From positions 31,720 through 95,719 of the forward strand of contig UQAQ01000007.1 of the NCBI GenBank assembly GCA_900539115.1: 64,000 nucleotides of DNA. The letters are read 5' to 3'. Shown here one piece after another: positions 17,834 to 27,739 of the stretch (position 1 is its first letter; every line of letters begins with the position of its first letter). The stretch comes from an uncultured Roseburia sp. GTDB lineage: Bacteria > Bacillota > Clostridia > Lachnospirales > Lachnospiraceae. The notes under the pieces are model-generated. The model did not search any database, was not told the origin of the DNA, and saw only the letters and a program-made list of their open reading frames with translations. The translations under genes were made by a program, and so were the position numbers.

Positions 17834-20209
17834 CTAAAACAAAAATCCTAATGCATGTACAGCAAATGCAGCCACCCACGCAATCACACATTGTGCCACT
17901 ACGGTCAAAAATGCGGCTTTATTGCTTCCCATTTCCCTTTTCACGGTAGCGACCGCCGCCACACACGGCGTATACAACAAGGTAAATACTAAGAAAACAA
18001 ATGCCGTAAATGGGGTAAATAACGTATGTATCTGCGATACATCTCCTCCCAGGAGAACGGTAAGTGTCGATACCACACTTTCTTTGGCTGTAAATCCGGT
18101 AATCAATGCCGTGGAAATGCGCCAGTCGCCAAAACCAAGTGGTTTAAAAAGCGGCGCCGCAAGGCTTCCAATTATTGCCAGCAAGCTTTCGTCCGCTGAC
18201 TCTGCGACATTAAGCCGAATGTCAAATGTCTGCAGAAACCATATGATGATCGATGCCAAAAAGATAATGGTAAATGCTTTTTGGATAAATCCCTTTGCCT
18301 TTTCCCAAATCAGCTGCACCACACTTTTTGCAGAGGGAAGGCGGTAATTTGGCAGTTCCATCACAAACGGCACCGGTTCGCCCTTAAATTTTGTCTTTTT
18401 CAAGATCAATGCATACAAAATGCCACATACAATTCCAAAAAGATACAGTCCGACCATCACAAGTGCTTGGTATTTTCGCGGGAAAAATGCACTGATCATC
18501 AACGTGTAAATTGGCAATTTTGCACTACAGCTCATAAATGGTGTAAGCAGGATCGTCATCTTGCGGTCACGCTCACTCGAAAGCGTACGCGTCGCCATGA
18601 TAGCAGGCACCGAACAGCCAAATCCAATCAGCATCGGCACAAAACTCCGTCCTGACAATCCCGTCTTTCGCAGCAGTTTGTCCATGACAAATGCCACACG
18701 CGCCATATATCCGGTATCTTCCAAAATTGACAGAAAAAAAAACAATGTCACGATCGTCGGCAGGAAGCTAAGTACACTTCCCACGCCCTGACAGATCCCG
18801 GAAACCACCAGATCATGCACAACCGGGTTAATCCGGACTGCAGTAAGCCCTTTGTCAATCCACGAAATTACAGCATCGACACCCAGAGCCATAAGATCTG
18901 ACAGCCAGGCTCCGAGAAAATTAAATGTCATCGCAAACACCAATGCCATAATACCGATAAAGCATGGAATTGCTGTATATTTCCCTGTCAGCACACGGTC
19001 GATCATCATACTTCTGTGATGCTCTTTGCTCTCATGCGGACGCACAAGTGTCTTCTTACACAAATTTTCGATAAAGGTAAATCGCATATTGGCAATGGCC
19101 GCTTCTCGGTCTAAACCGGTCTCTTTTTCCATCACGGCAATAATCTGCTGAAATGCCTGCTTCTTCTCATCGGAAAGCTGCATCTCTTTTTCGATCAGAT
19201 AATCATTTTCAATCATTTTTGTCGCTGCAAAACGAACCGGAAGTCCTGCTGCCTTTGCCTCGGGCTCCAGCATATGTACTGCTGCATGAATGCATCGATG
19301 CACCGCTCCGATTGGATCCTCCTCCTGCTTGCTGTCCGGACAGAAATCAATTCTTCCCGGCGGCTCCTGAAATTCCGCTACATGCATAGCATGGCTGATA
19401 AGTTCATCAATTCCTTCGTTTTTTGCTGCCGAAATCGGCACAACCGGAATCCCAAGAATTTCCTCTAACTCATTGACACGCGCGGATCCCCCATTGGCAC
19501 GCACTTCATCCATCATATTGAGTGCAAGTACCATCGGAATTCCAAGTTCCATCAGCTGCATCGTCAAACAAAGATTTCGTTCCAGATTTGATGCATCCAC
19601 AATATTAATAATACCCGTTGGTTTAGAATCCAACAAAAAATCCCTTGTCACAATTTCCTCATTGGAATAGGGGGACAGGGAATAAATGCCCGGAAGATCT
19701 GTTACCGTCGCCTCCGGATGGTTGCGGATCGTACCGTCTTTCCGGTCTACCGTCACACCCGGAAAATTTCCGACATGCTGATTTGCTCCGGTAAGCTGGT
19801 TAAAAAGCGTGGTTTTTCCACAATTTTGATTTCCGGCAAGGGCAAACCGAATCGGCGTTCCCTTGGGAAGTCTTCTTGCTTCATCTTCTTCTCTTTCTTT
19901 TTTTGCTTTTCCCAGTTCTCCTACTCCCGGATGAGGAACTGCCTGATATGCCCGTTCCTTTTCCGGATTGCAGCTTTCCTCCGGATGGATTCCATCAATC
20001 TCGATCTTCTGTGCTTCTTCCAAGCGAAGCGTCAGTTCGTAGCCACGAACTTTAATCTGGACCGGATCTCCCATCGGAGCAATCTTTTGTAAGGTAATCT
20101 CTGTACCGGGTGTCAACCCCATATCAAGCAGATGATGGCGAAGTGCTCCCTCGCCTTCTACTGCCTGTATGTAGGCACATTGCCCCGGCTGTAATTCATT
20201 CATTCTCAT
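17834..20209 (-). CDS. feoB: Ferrous iron transporter with FeoA and FeoB fused
   Basis: A 791-residue Fe(II) importer. Residues about 4-73 are a FeoA (SH3-like) domain, ending near EEAQKIEID. A charged linker leads to the FeoB G domain with G1 AGNQNCGKTT at 125-134, G3 DLPGIYSLSPYS and G4 LNMMDE. The rest is the membrane part with Gate motifs such as GFGCSVPAI and TGFTAKESVVS. It begins 6 bp after thrH and has no good ribosome site of its own, so it likely depends on coupled translation. Confidence 0.93.
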   Translation of the reverse strand: MRMNELQPGQCAYIQAVEGEGALRHHLLDMGLTPGTEITLQKIAPMGDPVQIKVRGYELTLRLEEAQKIEIDGIHPEESCNPEKERAYQAVPHPGVGELGKAKKEREEDEARRLPKGTPIRFALAGNQNCGKTTLFNQLTGANQHVGNFPGVTVDRKDGTIRNHPEATVTDLPGIYSLSPYSNEEIVTRDFLLDSKPTGIINIVDASNLERNLCLTMQLMELGIPMVLALNMMDEVRANGGSARVNELEEILGIPVVPISAAKNEGIDELISHAMHVAEFQEPPGRIDFCPDSKQEEDPIGAVHRCIHAAVHMLEPEAKAAGLPVRFAATKMIENDYLIEKEMQLSDEKKQAFQQIIAVMEKETGLDREAAIANMRFTFIENLCKKTLVRPHESKEHHRSMMIDRVLTGKYTAIPCFIGIMALVFAMTFNFLGAWLSDLMALGVDAVISWIDKGLTAVRINPVVHDLVVSGICQGVGSVLSFLPTIVTLFFFLSILEDTGYMARVAFVMDKLLRKTGLSGRSFVPMLIGFGCSVPAIMATRTLSSERDRKMTILLTPFMSCSAKLPIYTLMISAFFPRKYQALVMVGLYLFGIVCGILYALILKKTKFKGEPVPFVMELPNYRLPSAKSVVQLIWEKAKGFIQKAFTIIFLASIIIWFLQTFDIRLNVAESADESLLAIIGSLAAPLFKPLGFGDWRISTALITGFTAKESVVSTLTVLLGGDVSQIHTLFTPFTAFVFLVFTLLYTPCVAAVATVKREMGSNKAAFLTVVAQCVIAWVAAFAVHALGFLF

Positions 20210-20215
20210 TTTATT

Positions 20216-20815
20216 CTACAATACTTCCTTAATCGCATCCATCAGTTCGTCATATGTCTCATACGCCGGAAGCTGTGGATATTCTGCCTTGATTGCATCC
20301 GTGCTCTTAAACAAAAATCCGGCTTTACTTGCAAGAATCATTCCGATATCATTGTGGCTGTCTCCACTTGCGATCGTATCGTAGCCGATGGACTGCAACG
20401 CCTTTACTGTCGTCAGTTTTGACTGTTCGCAGCGCATCTTAAATCCTGTAATTTCGCCATCTTCTGCCACAACAAGTTCATTGCAGAATATCGTCGGATA
20501 TCCTAATTTTTTCATAAGCGGTCCGGCAAACTGGGAAAATGTATCGCTGATGATGATAACCTGTGTCATGCTGCGAAGTTCATCCAAAAACTCTTTGGCT
20601 CCCGGGATCGGATCGATCGTTGCGATGGTTTCCTGAATCTCCTTCAAGCCAAGTCCATGCTCTTTCAAAATTCCAAGTCTGAAATTCATCAATTTATCAT
20701 AATCCGGTTCGTCTCTCGTCGTCTTTTTCAATTCCGGGATTCCTGTCGCCTCGCTAAATGCGATCCAGATCTCCGGTACCAAAACTCCCTCTAAGTCCAA
20801 ACATACGATTTCCAT
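20216..20815 (-). CDS. thrH: HAD phosphatase, phosphoserine phosphatase/homoserine phosphotransferase type
   Basis: A 199-residue HAD-superfamily enzyme like ThrH, which removes phosphate from phosphoserine and can transfer it to homoserine. Motif I is CLDLEGVLVPE, motif II IIISDTF, and the metal motif is ASGDSHNDIGM. The frame is open to 20887, but GGAGG before ATG 20815 and the family N-terminus MEIVCLDLEG set the start. It is the first gene of an operon with feoAB, an unusual pairing of serine/threonine metabolism with iron uptake. Confidence 0.85.
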   Translation of the reverse strand: MEIVCLDLEGVLVPEIWIAFSEATGIPELKKTTRDEPDYDKLMNFRLGILKEHGLGLKEIQETIATIDPIPGAKEFLDELRSMTQVIIISDTFSQFAGPLMKKLGYPTIFCNELVVAEDGEITGFKMRCEQSKLTTVKALQSIGYDTIASGDSHNDIGMILASKAGFLFKSTDAIKAEYPQLPAYETYDELMDAIKEVL

Positions 20816-20888
20816 TTTTCCGTTACCTCCGTACTTTCCTTGATTTATAACTAGTAAATCTGCCGGTTTTCCCAGCGTCACCATCACT

Positions 20889-20917
20889 ATTATAAAATAT
20901 CCCTGTCACTTTGACAA
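20889..20917 (-). promoter_or_regulatory. Promoter of thrH-feoAB
   Basis: On the minus strand TTGTCA (20912-20917), 17-bp spacer, TATAAT (20889-20894). The flanking bases closely resemble the promoter at 24386-24414. Confidence 0.8.
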
Positions 20918-20924
20918 GTGAATT

Positions 20925-23900
20925 TTACACCTTCACCATCAGTATTTTAGAATATACGCTGTACTTTTTCGCCTTTTTCTTTTTATCAAACGTTCTGACT
21001 TTAAAGGACAGCGTCTTATTCTTAAGAAGACATCTGAGTTTCATTTTTCCTTTGTATTTTTTAATATTATTTTCGCTCAATGAAATACGTACAAATTTAT
21101 TTTTCTTTTTCATATAAATTTCAACGTATTTTCCTTTGTATTTCTTTACGCGAAACTCCAGGTAAACATTCCTTCCGGAGCCTTTTTTGCGAACTGTGAC
21201 CTCCGGCGCTGTCATCCCATTTACCGCGTATTTCTTTAGGTTCGAAAAGGCTCCGTTATCGGCTTGTATTTTGTAATAATACGTTCGACCTGCCTTTACT
21301 TTCCTGTCTCGAAACAAGAATTTCAAAGCTGATACGCTTCCAATTTTTGTATATCTTCCTTTTTCTTTTCCCGACCGGTAAATCTTATAAGTTTTCGTTC
21401 CGGGTACCACCTTCCACTGCAGGATAATGCTCCGATTGTCTTTAGTATGAATCCTTTTCCAGGCAGGCGGTTTTACGGATTTTCCCGGCAAATCTTGTCC
21501 GGGACTGTCATCTGCCGCCGATGTTGCAGACGGTGCAGCCGTCTGATTTACTATCCCGGTCTTCGGAATTGGTTTAACTGCCGATGAGGTACTCGGTTTG
21601 CGCGATGCCGTCGCTTTTGGCGTCGACGTTGGAGCCGCACTTGGCTTTTTGGATGATGTCGGCGACAGAGTTGGTTTCGCAGATGTCATCGCCGGCGAAG
21701 TTACTGTTGGGGTCGTGCCGGGTGTCGGAGCTGCCGGTGCCGGAGTCGGAATATCCCCTTCAACTCCCGTCATTTTATTTTTTGCTGTAAATCCTTCGCT
21801 ATAAGCACAGTCTTCACAATATTGGCAGCTTACTTTCGAAGTATCATCTTCAAAAAAGACCATTTCCTGCAAATTATGCGTATGCTCAGAAAGATCCATA
21901 TACGAAAATCCTTTTGTTTCTGCAAAATCCTTCGCTTTTTCACTTTCAGAACAGATTACAAGATCATTTGTGGCACTTTCAAATACATCGTCATCCATTG
22001 CCGACAAACATTCCGAAATATACAATTTTTTCAACGACGAAAAATCGATGCCATAAAAGTAATCATCCCAAATCGATACCACATTCGGCATCAGCAAATT
22101 TTGTAGTTTAGGTATACGTATTTTTTCTGAACCAGGATATCGTAAACACTGTAAAAGAACAAGATTCTTTACATTTGAATTTACCTCTAACATTTTTGTC
22201 AAAGTAAGATTAAAGCTACTTTGATTATTCAAAATCGTCTCCAAGCCGGAACAGTTTTGAAACAAGCAACTCCCTTCATACCAAAACTGCTCATTAATCC
22301 ACGCCCAATTTAATTTCTCACAATAAAAAAAACTGTTTGCTGCCACTGTAAGTCTTTCTCGTTCCCCCTTTGCCGGAAAATAAACTCCCGTTATTTTAGA
22401 AAAAGCAAAGGCATAATCTTCAATCCGCTCTACCGTAGTTGGCACAAAACATGCTCCACCTCTTTGTGCCGGCCAGACAATCAAATGTGTCAGATCCGTA
22501 GTGTACATTGCTCCATTCCACATAAGATAATAGCCATTCTTTTCATCTACCACGAGATCCTCAAGATTTTTCATTTTTCCCAGTGTATCGTTTGTGATTG
22601 TCTTTACATTTTTTCCGATATAAAGGTGCTTTATCCCACTTCCACTAAGTGCATTTTCACCAATCTGTACGTAAGTATCCGGGATTGTGAGCGACTGGAG
22701 ATTGGCATTGTTTTCAAACAAAAAATCCCCCACTTTTGTCACCGAATACACGTCATTTCCTTTTTTTACATAGGCCGGAAGCTCTACTACACCATCCTCT
22801 TCTCCCTGATATACATAATCATCCCAGCCTTCCGCTCCTGCTGTCGCTGTGTGCGTCGTGTCATCCACAATATATGGAATGCCATATTTATCTTTTCCTT
22901 CTTCATCCAGCTGAACAATTTCATCTGCATCCGGTGCCGTCGTTGGAGCCAGTGTCGGGCTCTGTTCTTTGGGATATTTTGCCAATTCTTTCCATTCATA
23001 TGAAGTATCTGTCCCATATCCACACTCTTCGCAATATTGTCCTGTTACTTTTATAAACTCATCCTCATAAAAAACAGTCGAAACCAATTCATGCGTATGC
23101 TCATCTATATTCTGATAAGGATATCCATTTTCCTGCGCAAACTTTGCCGCAGCACTATCGGATTTTGCACACCAGGTTGTTTTGTGATAAGGTATCTTAG
23201 AATCATAACTTCCACCTCCACCATCTTCACTTAATGTGGTAATGGATTCCGGCAGATACATTTTGGTTAAGTTCGGAGTCTGTTGTATATATTCATAAGA
23301 AAATTCTTTACAGTTGTCCGATACGATCAAATATTTAAGGTTTACATTTTCTGTATAACCGGAGATAAAAGAATTTCCATTTTCTACGATGACACTTTGG
23401 ACTTTATCAAATCCAATCAAATTCCTCCCCAGATTAATGCTGTTCTCAATATAAACATTTTTTACACTATGGCAGGAACCAATTGCAGTTCCTATCCACC
23501 GTTCCAAGTACGATAATTCACCAAGGCAAATATTCTGCAAATTCGAACATTCCTCAAGACACCACGACTCCATTCGCTTTACATGAGACATGTCCAAAAA
23601 ACGCATCGTGCAATAACTAAAGGCATATTTTTTCAAGCATTCCACCGTATCCGGAAGGTAAATTTTGTCAATCTTTGCATTTCGAAACGCATACGTTCCT
23701 ATGGATTTCGTCCCATCCATGATAACAAGCGAATCCTTTTCTCCTGAGCCAAGATATGCCACCACACTCATCTCTCCCATATCGTAGAGCACATCACCCA
23801 CAAACTTAAAAAAAGGATTATTTTCATTAATATAAATTTCGCAGGAAGCAGCTAAAAATGCAGACCGATTCATATCTTTTACCTTCAATCCCAGCGATAA

Positions 23901-24320
23901 TATTTTTAATGTCGAAGTACTAAAAGCAAAATCTCCGATTGTCACAACCGTATCCGGAACAATAACTTCTTTTAAATTCACACCACGAAACGCCTCTTCT
24001 TCCACTTCGCGTACTACATATTCTTTTCCTTTAAACGTCACTTTTGCCGGAATTTCATAGACACCATCTACGTCCGAGAAATCACAACTTCGATTATCGG
24101 AAGCCACTTTGGCGGTAAGATCCTGATTGTTTAATGTGTATAAAACGCCCTGTCGGTCTTTGTATTTAATGTTTAATGGTTTTGTGATATTGGATGCCGA
24201 ATATTGGCTCTGCGCCGTCAGTTCTCCCTGCTGCGTCTCCGCCTGCGCACTCTCCGGTATTTGAACAAATGAAAAGATCATAGAAATAATAAGCAATATT
24301 GCAAGTCTTTTCCGATTCAT
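20925..24320 (-). CDS. Secreted BspA-like leucine-rich repeat surface protein, 1131 aa
   Basis: A signal peptide covers residues 1-28 (ending SAQA). Two large LRR_5/BspA-type halves follow (about 45-450 and 480-870), with repeats such as LQSLTIPDTYVQIGENALSG. Each half ends in a similar module of EHTH and QYCExC type, likely metal-binding. A Ser/Thr/Pro linker (about 890-975) leads to a C-terminal fibronectin-III-like region rich in Lys and Tyr. There is no LPXTG motif. Such proteins contact host or diet surfaces. AAGGAAGG precedes the ATG; its promoter is at 24386-24414. Confidence 0.85.
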   Translation of the reverse strand: MNRKRLAILLIISMIFSFVQIPESAQAETQQGELTAQSQYSASNITKPLNIKYKDRQGVLYTLNNQDLTAKVASDNRSCDFSDVDGVYEIPAKVTFKGKEYVVREVEEEAFRGVNLKEVIVPDTVVTIGDFAFSTSTLKILSLGLKVKDMNRSAFLAASCEIYINENNPFFKFVGDVLYDMGEMSVVAYLGSGEKDSLVIMDGTKSIGTYAFRNAKIDKIYLPDTVECLKKYAFSYCTMRFLDMSHVKRMESWCLEECSNLQNICLGELSYLERWIGTAIGSCHSVKNVYIENSINLGRNLIGFDKVQSVIVENGNSFISGYTENVNLKYLIVSDNCKEFSYEYIQQTPNLTKMYLPESITTLSEDGGGGSYDSKIPYHKTTWCAKSDSAAAKFAQENGYPYQNIDEHTHELVSTVFYEDEFIKVTGQYCEECGYGTDTSYEWKELAKYPKEQSPTLAPTTAPDADEIVQLDEEGKDKYGIPYIVDDTTHTATAGAEGWDDYVYQGEEDGVVELPAYVKKGNDVYSVTKVGDFLFENNANLQSLTIPDTYVQIGENALSGSGIKHLYIGKNVKTITNDTLGKMKNLEDLVVDEKNGYYLMWNGAMYTTDLTHLIVWPAQRGGACFVPTTVERIEDYAFAFSKITGVYFPAKGERERLTVAANSFFYCEKLNWAWINEQFWYEGSCLFQNCSGLETILNNQSSFNLTLTKMLEVNSNVKNLVLLQCLRYPGSEKIRIPKLQNLLMPNVVSIWDDYFYGIDFSSLKKLYISECLSAMDDDVFESATNDLVICSESEKAKDFAETKGFSYMDLSEHTHNLQEMVFFEDDTSKVSCQYCEDCAYSEGFTAKNKMTGVEGDIPTPAPAAPTPGTTPTVTSPAMTSAKPTLSPTSSKKPSAAPTSTPKATASRKPSTSSAVKPIPKTGIVNQTAAPSATSAADDSPGQDLPGKSVKPPAWKRIHTKDNRSIILQWKVVPGTKTYKIYRSGKEKGRYTKIGSVSALKFLFRDRKVKAGRTYYYKIQADNGAFSNLKKYAVNGMTAPEVTVRKKGSGRNVYLEFRVKKYKGKYVEIYMKKKNKFVRISLSENNIKKYKGKMKLRCLLKNKTLSFKVRTFDKKKKAKKYSVYSKILMVKV

Positions 24321-24345
24321 ACTCCTCGCCTTCCTTTTTCAAAAA

Positions 24346-24389
24346 AAATAATAATCACCAGACCGGTTGTCCCAGTCTAATGATTATTA
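24346..24389 (-). promoter_or_regulatory. Leader hairpin before the leucine-rich protein gene
   Basis: AATAATCA pairs with TGATTATT across a core where AGAC pairs with GTCT. It lies between the -10 region and the start codon, so it would fold at the extreme 5' end of the mRNA. Role unknown. Confidence 0.35.
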
Positions 24390-24414
24390 TAAAATATCTA
24401 TGGTGCTTTGACAA
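24386..24414 (-). promoter_or_regulatory. Promoter of the 1131-aa surface protein gene
   Basis: Minus strand: TTGTCA (24409-24414), 17-bp spacer, TATAAT (24386-24391). Confidence 0.8.
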
Positions 24415-24424
24415 GCGAATATTG

Positions 24425-24499
24425 TCAGTTTATGTCGTATTTACGCATTTCTTCCAACTTACTGCGATAATATTGAAGTTGTTCTGCAACACCGATCAT
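24425..24499 (-). CDS. Possible 24-residue peptide overlapping the upstream stop
   Basis: ATG at 24499 overlaps the TGA of the upstream surface-protein remnant as ATGA and runs 24 residues to TGA at 24425. The product is helical and charged (LEEMRKYD near the end). No clear ribosome site; translation would depend on coupling. May be chance. Confidence 0.25.
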   Translation of the reverse strand: MIGVAEQLQYYRSKLEEMRKYDIN

Positions 24500-25833
24500 A
24501 CGTTTGCCACTATCTTCTGTTTTCCGCCGATTCCACGTTTTTTCAGCCATTTTTTGTATGCCTTCTTCTTTGCTTTTGGCACTTTGACAACGGCTTTTTT
24601 GTGAATCTTTGCAAATGCTTTTGCACCAACTGTTTTCGCCTTTAATTTAGTGGTTTGGATCGTAACCTTTTTCAGGTTTACGCATTTATAAAATGCTTTT
24701 GCCCCTATCTTCTCGATATCTGCTCCGATCACGACCGTTTTCAGTTTTTTATTGCCGGCAAATGCTTTTTCCGCAATTGCTGTCACTTTATAGTTCACAC
24801 CATCCACTTTTACCGTCTTCGGAATTACAACCGTTTTTGCTTTCTTTTTGGCTGCACTCTTTGTCAGTTCGACTTCCGGTATTTTTCCGGAAGTGTCGGT
24901 TACTTTGTAGGTGTCGCCTTTTTTTGACGCAATCTTCGTTCCTGCTGTCTCCGGTGCTTTGGTTTCGCCCGGTGCAATGACGGATTTGTCGCTTGGTGCC
25001 GGGGTCGCGGCAGCTTTGTTGCCCTCTGACGGATTGGCCGAAGGGGTACTTCCCGGATTCGTGCCTGCCGGCGTAACGGACGGACTTGCTGCCGGGGTCG
25101 CAGACGGGCTTGCCATCGGCGTTGCCGTCGGAGTCGGGGTTGGAGTGACTTTGATCGTATATATCACTTCGGCCGCTGCGTCGCCCATTGTCACAGCTGC
25201 TTTGATCGTTCCCGCGCTCGTCAGATCAGTTGTCGGTTTGCCGTCTCTCGTATAGATAATTTTCGCATCAACGTCTGTCGCTGCTTCCTTCCACGTATCG
25301 CTGTACGTCTTATTTAATACGGCTTTGTGTTCTTTTCCATCATACTCGGCATCTTCCGCCGTCAATGTCATCGTTACCGTGTGTGAAGGATCTGCTTTGC
25401 AAACCCCTGTCAGCACGTTATTTTCAGCAGTATATTTCACTTCATGAGATGGGGTATCGGACAGTTCGGTATTGGAATATGCCTTTGTACACCCCTGATA
25501 GCCGCTGTATACCGTTCCATGCGAACGATCCGGCACCGGAACCGCATCTTTTTCTGCGTCATTGTCAATGTTCTGATACCAGTACTGGCTTCCGTCCGTC
25601 ACGCCCTTGTTTAACAGGCTGCACACTTCGCCGGAATCAAACTGCGTTGCTGTCTTTGCGATCTCTCCGGACTCTACTTCTGCCTGATAATACACATTTT
25701 CCAGTTTGCTCTGTGAAAATTCCTGTGCAATCGGATAGCTTGGTCCTTCTCCGCTAAATGTGACATCACTTGCTTTTTCTTTTTGGGGCGGGTACTTTTG
25801 CTCTCTGACATTTGCTTGGTGGGCGCTCCGCAC
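24496..25833 (-). pseudogene. Surface protein with 5' end lost
   Basis: The frame encodes a typical Lachnospiraceae surface-protein middle and end: a segment with DSGEVCSLLN and DGSQYWYQNID, an ig-like part, a Thr/Pro-rich linker, and a C-terminal leucine-rich block (VNYKVTAIAEKAFAG, KIGAKAFYKC). There is no signal peptide, promoter or ribosome site, and the first 20 codons fall inside a 73-bp tandem repeat. The recognisable protein begins only near 25765. It is best read as a 5'-truncated gene; the frame has stayed open since, so the loss may be recent. Confidence 0.7.
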
Positions 25834-26014
25834 ACGTCACAAACTTGTTTTTTCTTTTTGGCGGGTGCTTTTGTTCTCTGACGTTTGCTTGGTGGGTGCT
25901 CCGCACACGTCACAAACTTGCTTTTTCTTTTGGGCGGGTACTTTTGCTCTCTGACGTTTGCTTGGTGGGCGCTCCGCACACGTCACAAACTTGCTTTTTC
26001 TTTTTGGGCGGGTA
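25768..26014. repeat. Tandem array, three units of 73-75 bp plus part of a fourth
   Basis: Units begin at 25768, 25843, 25916 and 25989. Each has a CTTGCTTTTTCTTTTTGG start and a GGTGGGCGCTCCGCACACG segment. A period not divisible by three shifts the reading frame each time, so the same peptide shows up in three frames. It replaces the expected 5' end of the adjacent surface-protein gene. Confidence 0.85.
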
Positions 26015-26028
26015 CTAACGATTCTCCG

Positions 26029-26293
26029 GTCATGCCTACTCCCACAAATCCCCCTCTGGCATGACACATCTCGCCTTCCCGCTCATGCCTACTCCGCAAA
26101 TTCCCTTTCCGGCATGACTCATCTCGCCTTCCCGGTCATGCCTACTCCCACAAATCCCCCTCTGGCATGACTCATCTCGCCTTCCCGGTCATGCCTTTCC
26201 CCCAAAATCCCCCTCTGGCATGACTCATCTCGCCTTCCCGCTCATGCCTTTCCCGCAAATTCCCTTTCCGGCATGACCCACCTTCTCACCACG
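26029..26293. repeat. Tandem array, five units of 53 bp, each a hairpin
   Basis: CATGCC recurs at 26031, 26084, 26137, 26190 and 26243, an exact 53-bp period. In each unit GTCATGCC or CTCATGCC pairs with GGCATGAC across about 20 bp, so every unit can fold on itself. No gene lies between 25834 and 26427. Confidence 0.88.
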
Positions 26294-26327
26294 CATATCT
26301 CGCATAACCGCTCCCTCCTCACCACGC

Positions 26328-26362
26328 AAAAACCGAGTCCGACGCTCCGCGCCGGACTCGGT
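26328..26362 (-). terminator. Rho-independent terminator of the aminotransferase operon
   Basis: A 10-bp stem ACCGAGTCCG (26332-26341)/CGGACTCGGT (26353-26362) with a T run on the minus strand, 65 bp past the aminotransferase stop. Confidence 0.88.
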
Positions 26363-26427
26363 CCCAGGCTCCCCTAACTCCCCACTTTTCCCAAACTCCC
26401 CCAATCCCCATTTCCTACCTTATCCTC

Positions 26428-27711
26428 TCAGCCTGCTTCCACTTCGCAGATTGCTTTTTCCAAAATTTGTAATCCTTCGTCAATTTCCTCTTTCTTGACA
26501 TTGAGCGGCGTGGCAAACCGCATTCCGTTTCCGTAAACTCCGCAGTTCAGAGTGAGCATGTGGCGTTTCAGACAGCCTGCCTTGACGGCGGTCCAAAGAT
26601 CCGGCGCCGGGCTTCCGTCCTCATGCGAGAATTCAATCGCAACCATCAACCCAAGACCACGGACATCCGAGATACAGTTGTGGCGGCTCTGCATTTCACA
26701 AAGTTTCTCTTTCAGATAAGCACCCATCTCGTTTACATTTTTCAAGAGACTGCCGTCCTCGAAAGCATCCATCACTGCATTGCCGGCGGCAGCAGCACAT
26801 GGATTTCCGCCAAAGGTCGTTCCGTGGGTTCCGATCGGCCATTTGTCCATGATCTCCGGTGTCGAGACAACCGCACTCATCGGCAGACCGCCGGCGATGG
26901 CTTTTCCGACCGTCATAATGTCCGGCACAACATCAAAATGCTCGCTCGCCCACATTTTTCCGGTTCTTCCATAGCCACACTGAATTTCGTCGAAGATCAG
27001 GAGAATACCATGTTCGTCACATATTTTGCGGACTTCCTGCACAAATTTTTTGCTCGGAACGACGTAGCCGCCCTCGCCCATAACCGGTTCCATATAGATG
27101 CACGCCACGTCTTCCGGATCTACGATGTAACGTAACAATTTTTTCAATTCAAACAGTGCGTAGTCTGTTCGTTCCTCTTCGCCAAGTCCCGGCGGGCACA
27201 GATCCTTTCCCGGATACGGGGCAAAATACACATTTCCCATGAGCGGATTGTAATGCCTGCGGTATTTGGAATTGGATCCGGTGATTGCGGTTGCGCCGAC
27301 TGTTCGTCCATGGAAGGAACCCATGAAAGCGATCACCGCACTTCTCGCGCTGTAAGACATTGCCAGTTTGAGGGCGCTGTCTGTAGCTTCCGCGCCGCCA
27401 TTACTGAAAAAGATGGAACTCAATTTGCCCGGTGCTTTTTCGGAAAGCCGCTTTGCGAGTGTCAATGTAGACTCGTAGTTTACGAGGTTAAACGACGCAT
27501 TGACAAGATTTCCCGCCTGCTCCTGAATGGCCTTCACGACGGTCGGGTAGTTGTGCCCCAATGCATTGACGGCAATTCCCTGTACAAAGTCGAGGTAGCG
27601 GTCGCCCTTAACATCGGTGAGATAGCACCCGGAGGCACTTTTTGCCACCAAATTCGTCTGCTTATAAAAAACGGGACTCAAATACTGTTTGTAATCTTCA
27701 AATTTAATCAT
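26428..27711 (-). CDS. Class III aminotransferase (GABA/acetylornithine type)
   Basis: A 427-residue PLP enzyme. It shows the class III features GGAEATDSALKLA, GSFHGRTVGA, IFDEIQCGYGRTG and the PLP lysine in TVGKAIAGGLPMS, then THGTTFGGNP. Members use 4-aminobutyrate, acetylornithine or similar omega-amino donors. TGGAGG precedes the ATG. It follows an iron-dependent alcohol dehydrogenase by 28 bp. That pairing fits conversion of 4-aminobutyrate to succinate semialdehyde and then 4-hydroxybutyrate, which is inference. No arg genes are nearby. Confidence 0.85.
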   Translation of the reverse strand: MIKFEDYKQYLSPVFYKQTNLVAKSASGCYLTDVKGDRYLDFVQGIAVNALGHNYPTVVKAIQEQAGNLVNASFNLVNYESTLTLAKRLSEKAPGKLSSIFFSNGGAEATDSALKLAMSYSARSAVIAFMGSFHGRTVGATAITGSNSKYRRHYNPLMGNVYFAPYPGKDLCPPGLGEEERTDYALFELKKLLRYIVDPEDVACIYMEPVMGEGGYVVPSKKFVQEVRKICDEHGILLIFDEIQCGYGRTGKMWASEHFDVVPDIMTVGKAIAGGLPMSAVVSTPEIMDKWPIGTHGTTFGGNPCAAAAGNAVMDAFEDGSLLKNVNEMGAYLKEKLCEMQSRHNCISDVRGLGLMVAIEFSHEDGSPAPDLWTAVKAGCLKRHMLTLNCGVYGNGMRFATPLNVKKEEIDEGLQILEKAICEVEAG

Positions 27712-27739
27712 AATAAAACCTCCATTCTAGTGTAACTGA

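Noticed and set aside
26029..26293. CRISPR array
   Set aside because: Units are contiguous and near identical over all 53 bp with no unique spacers, and no cas genes are near.
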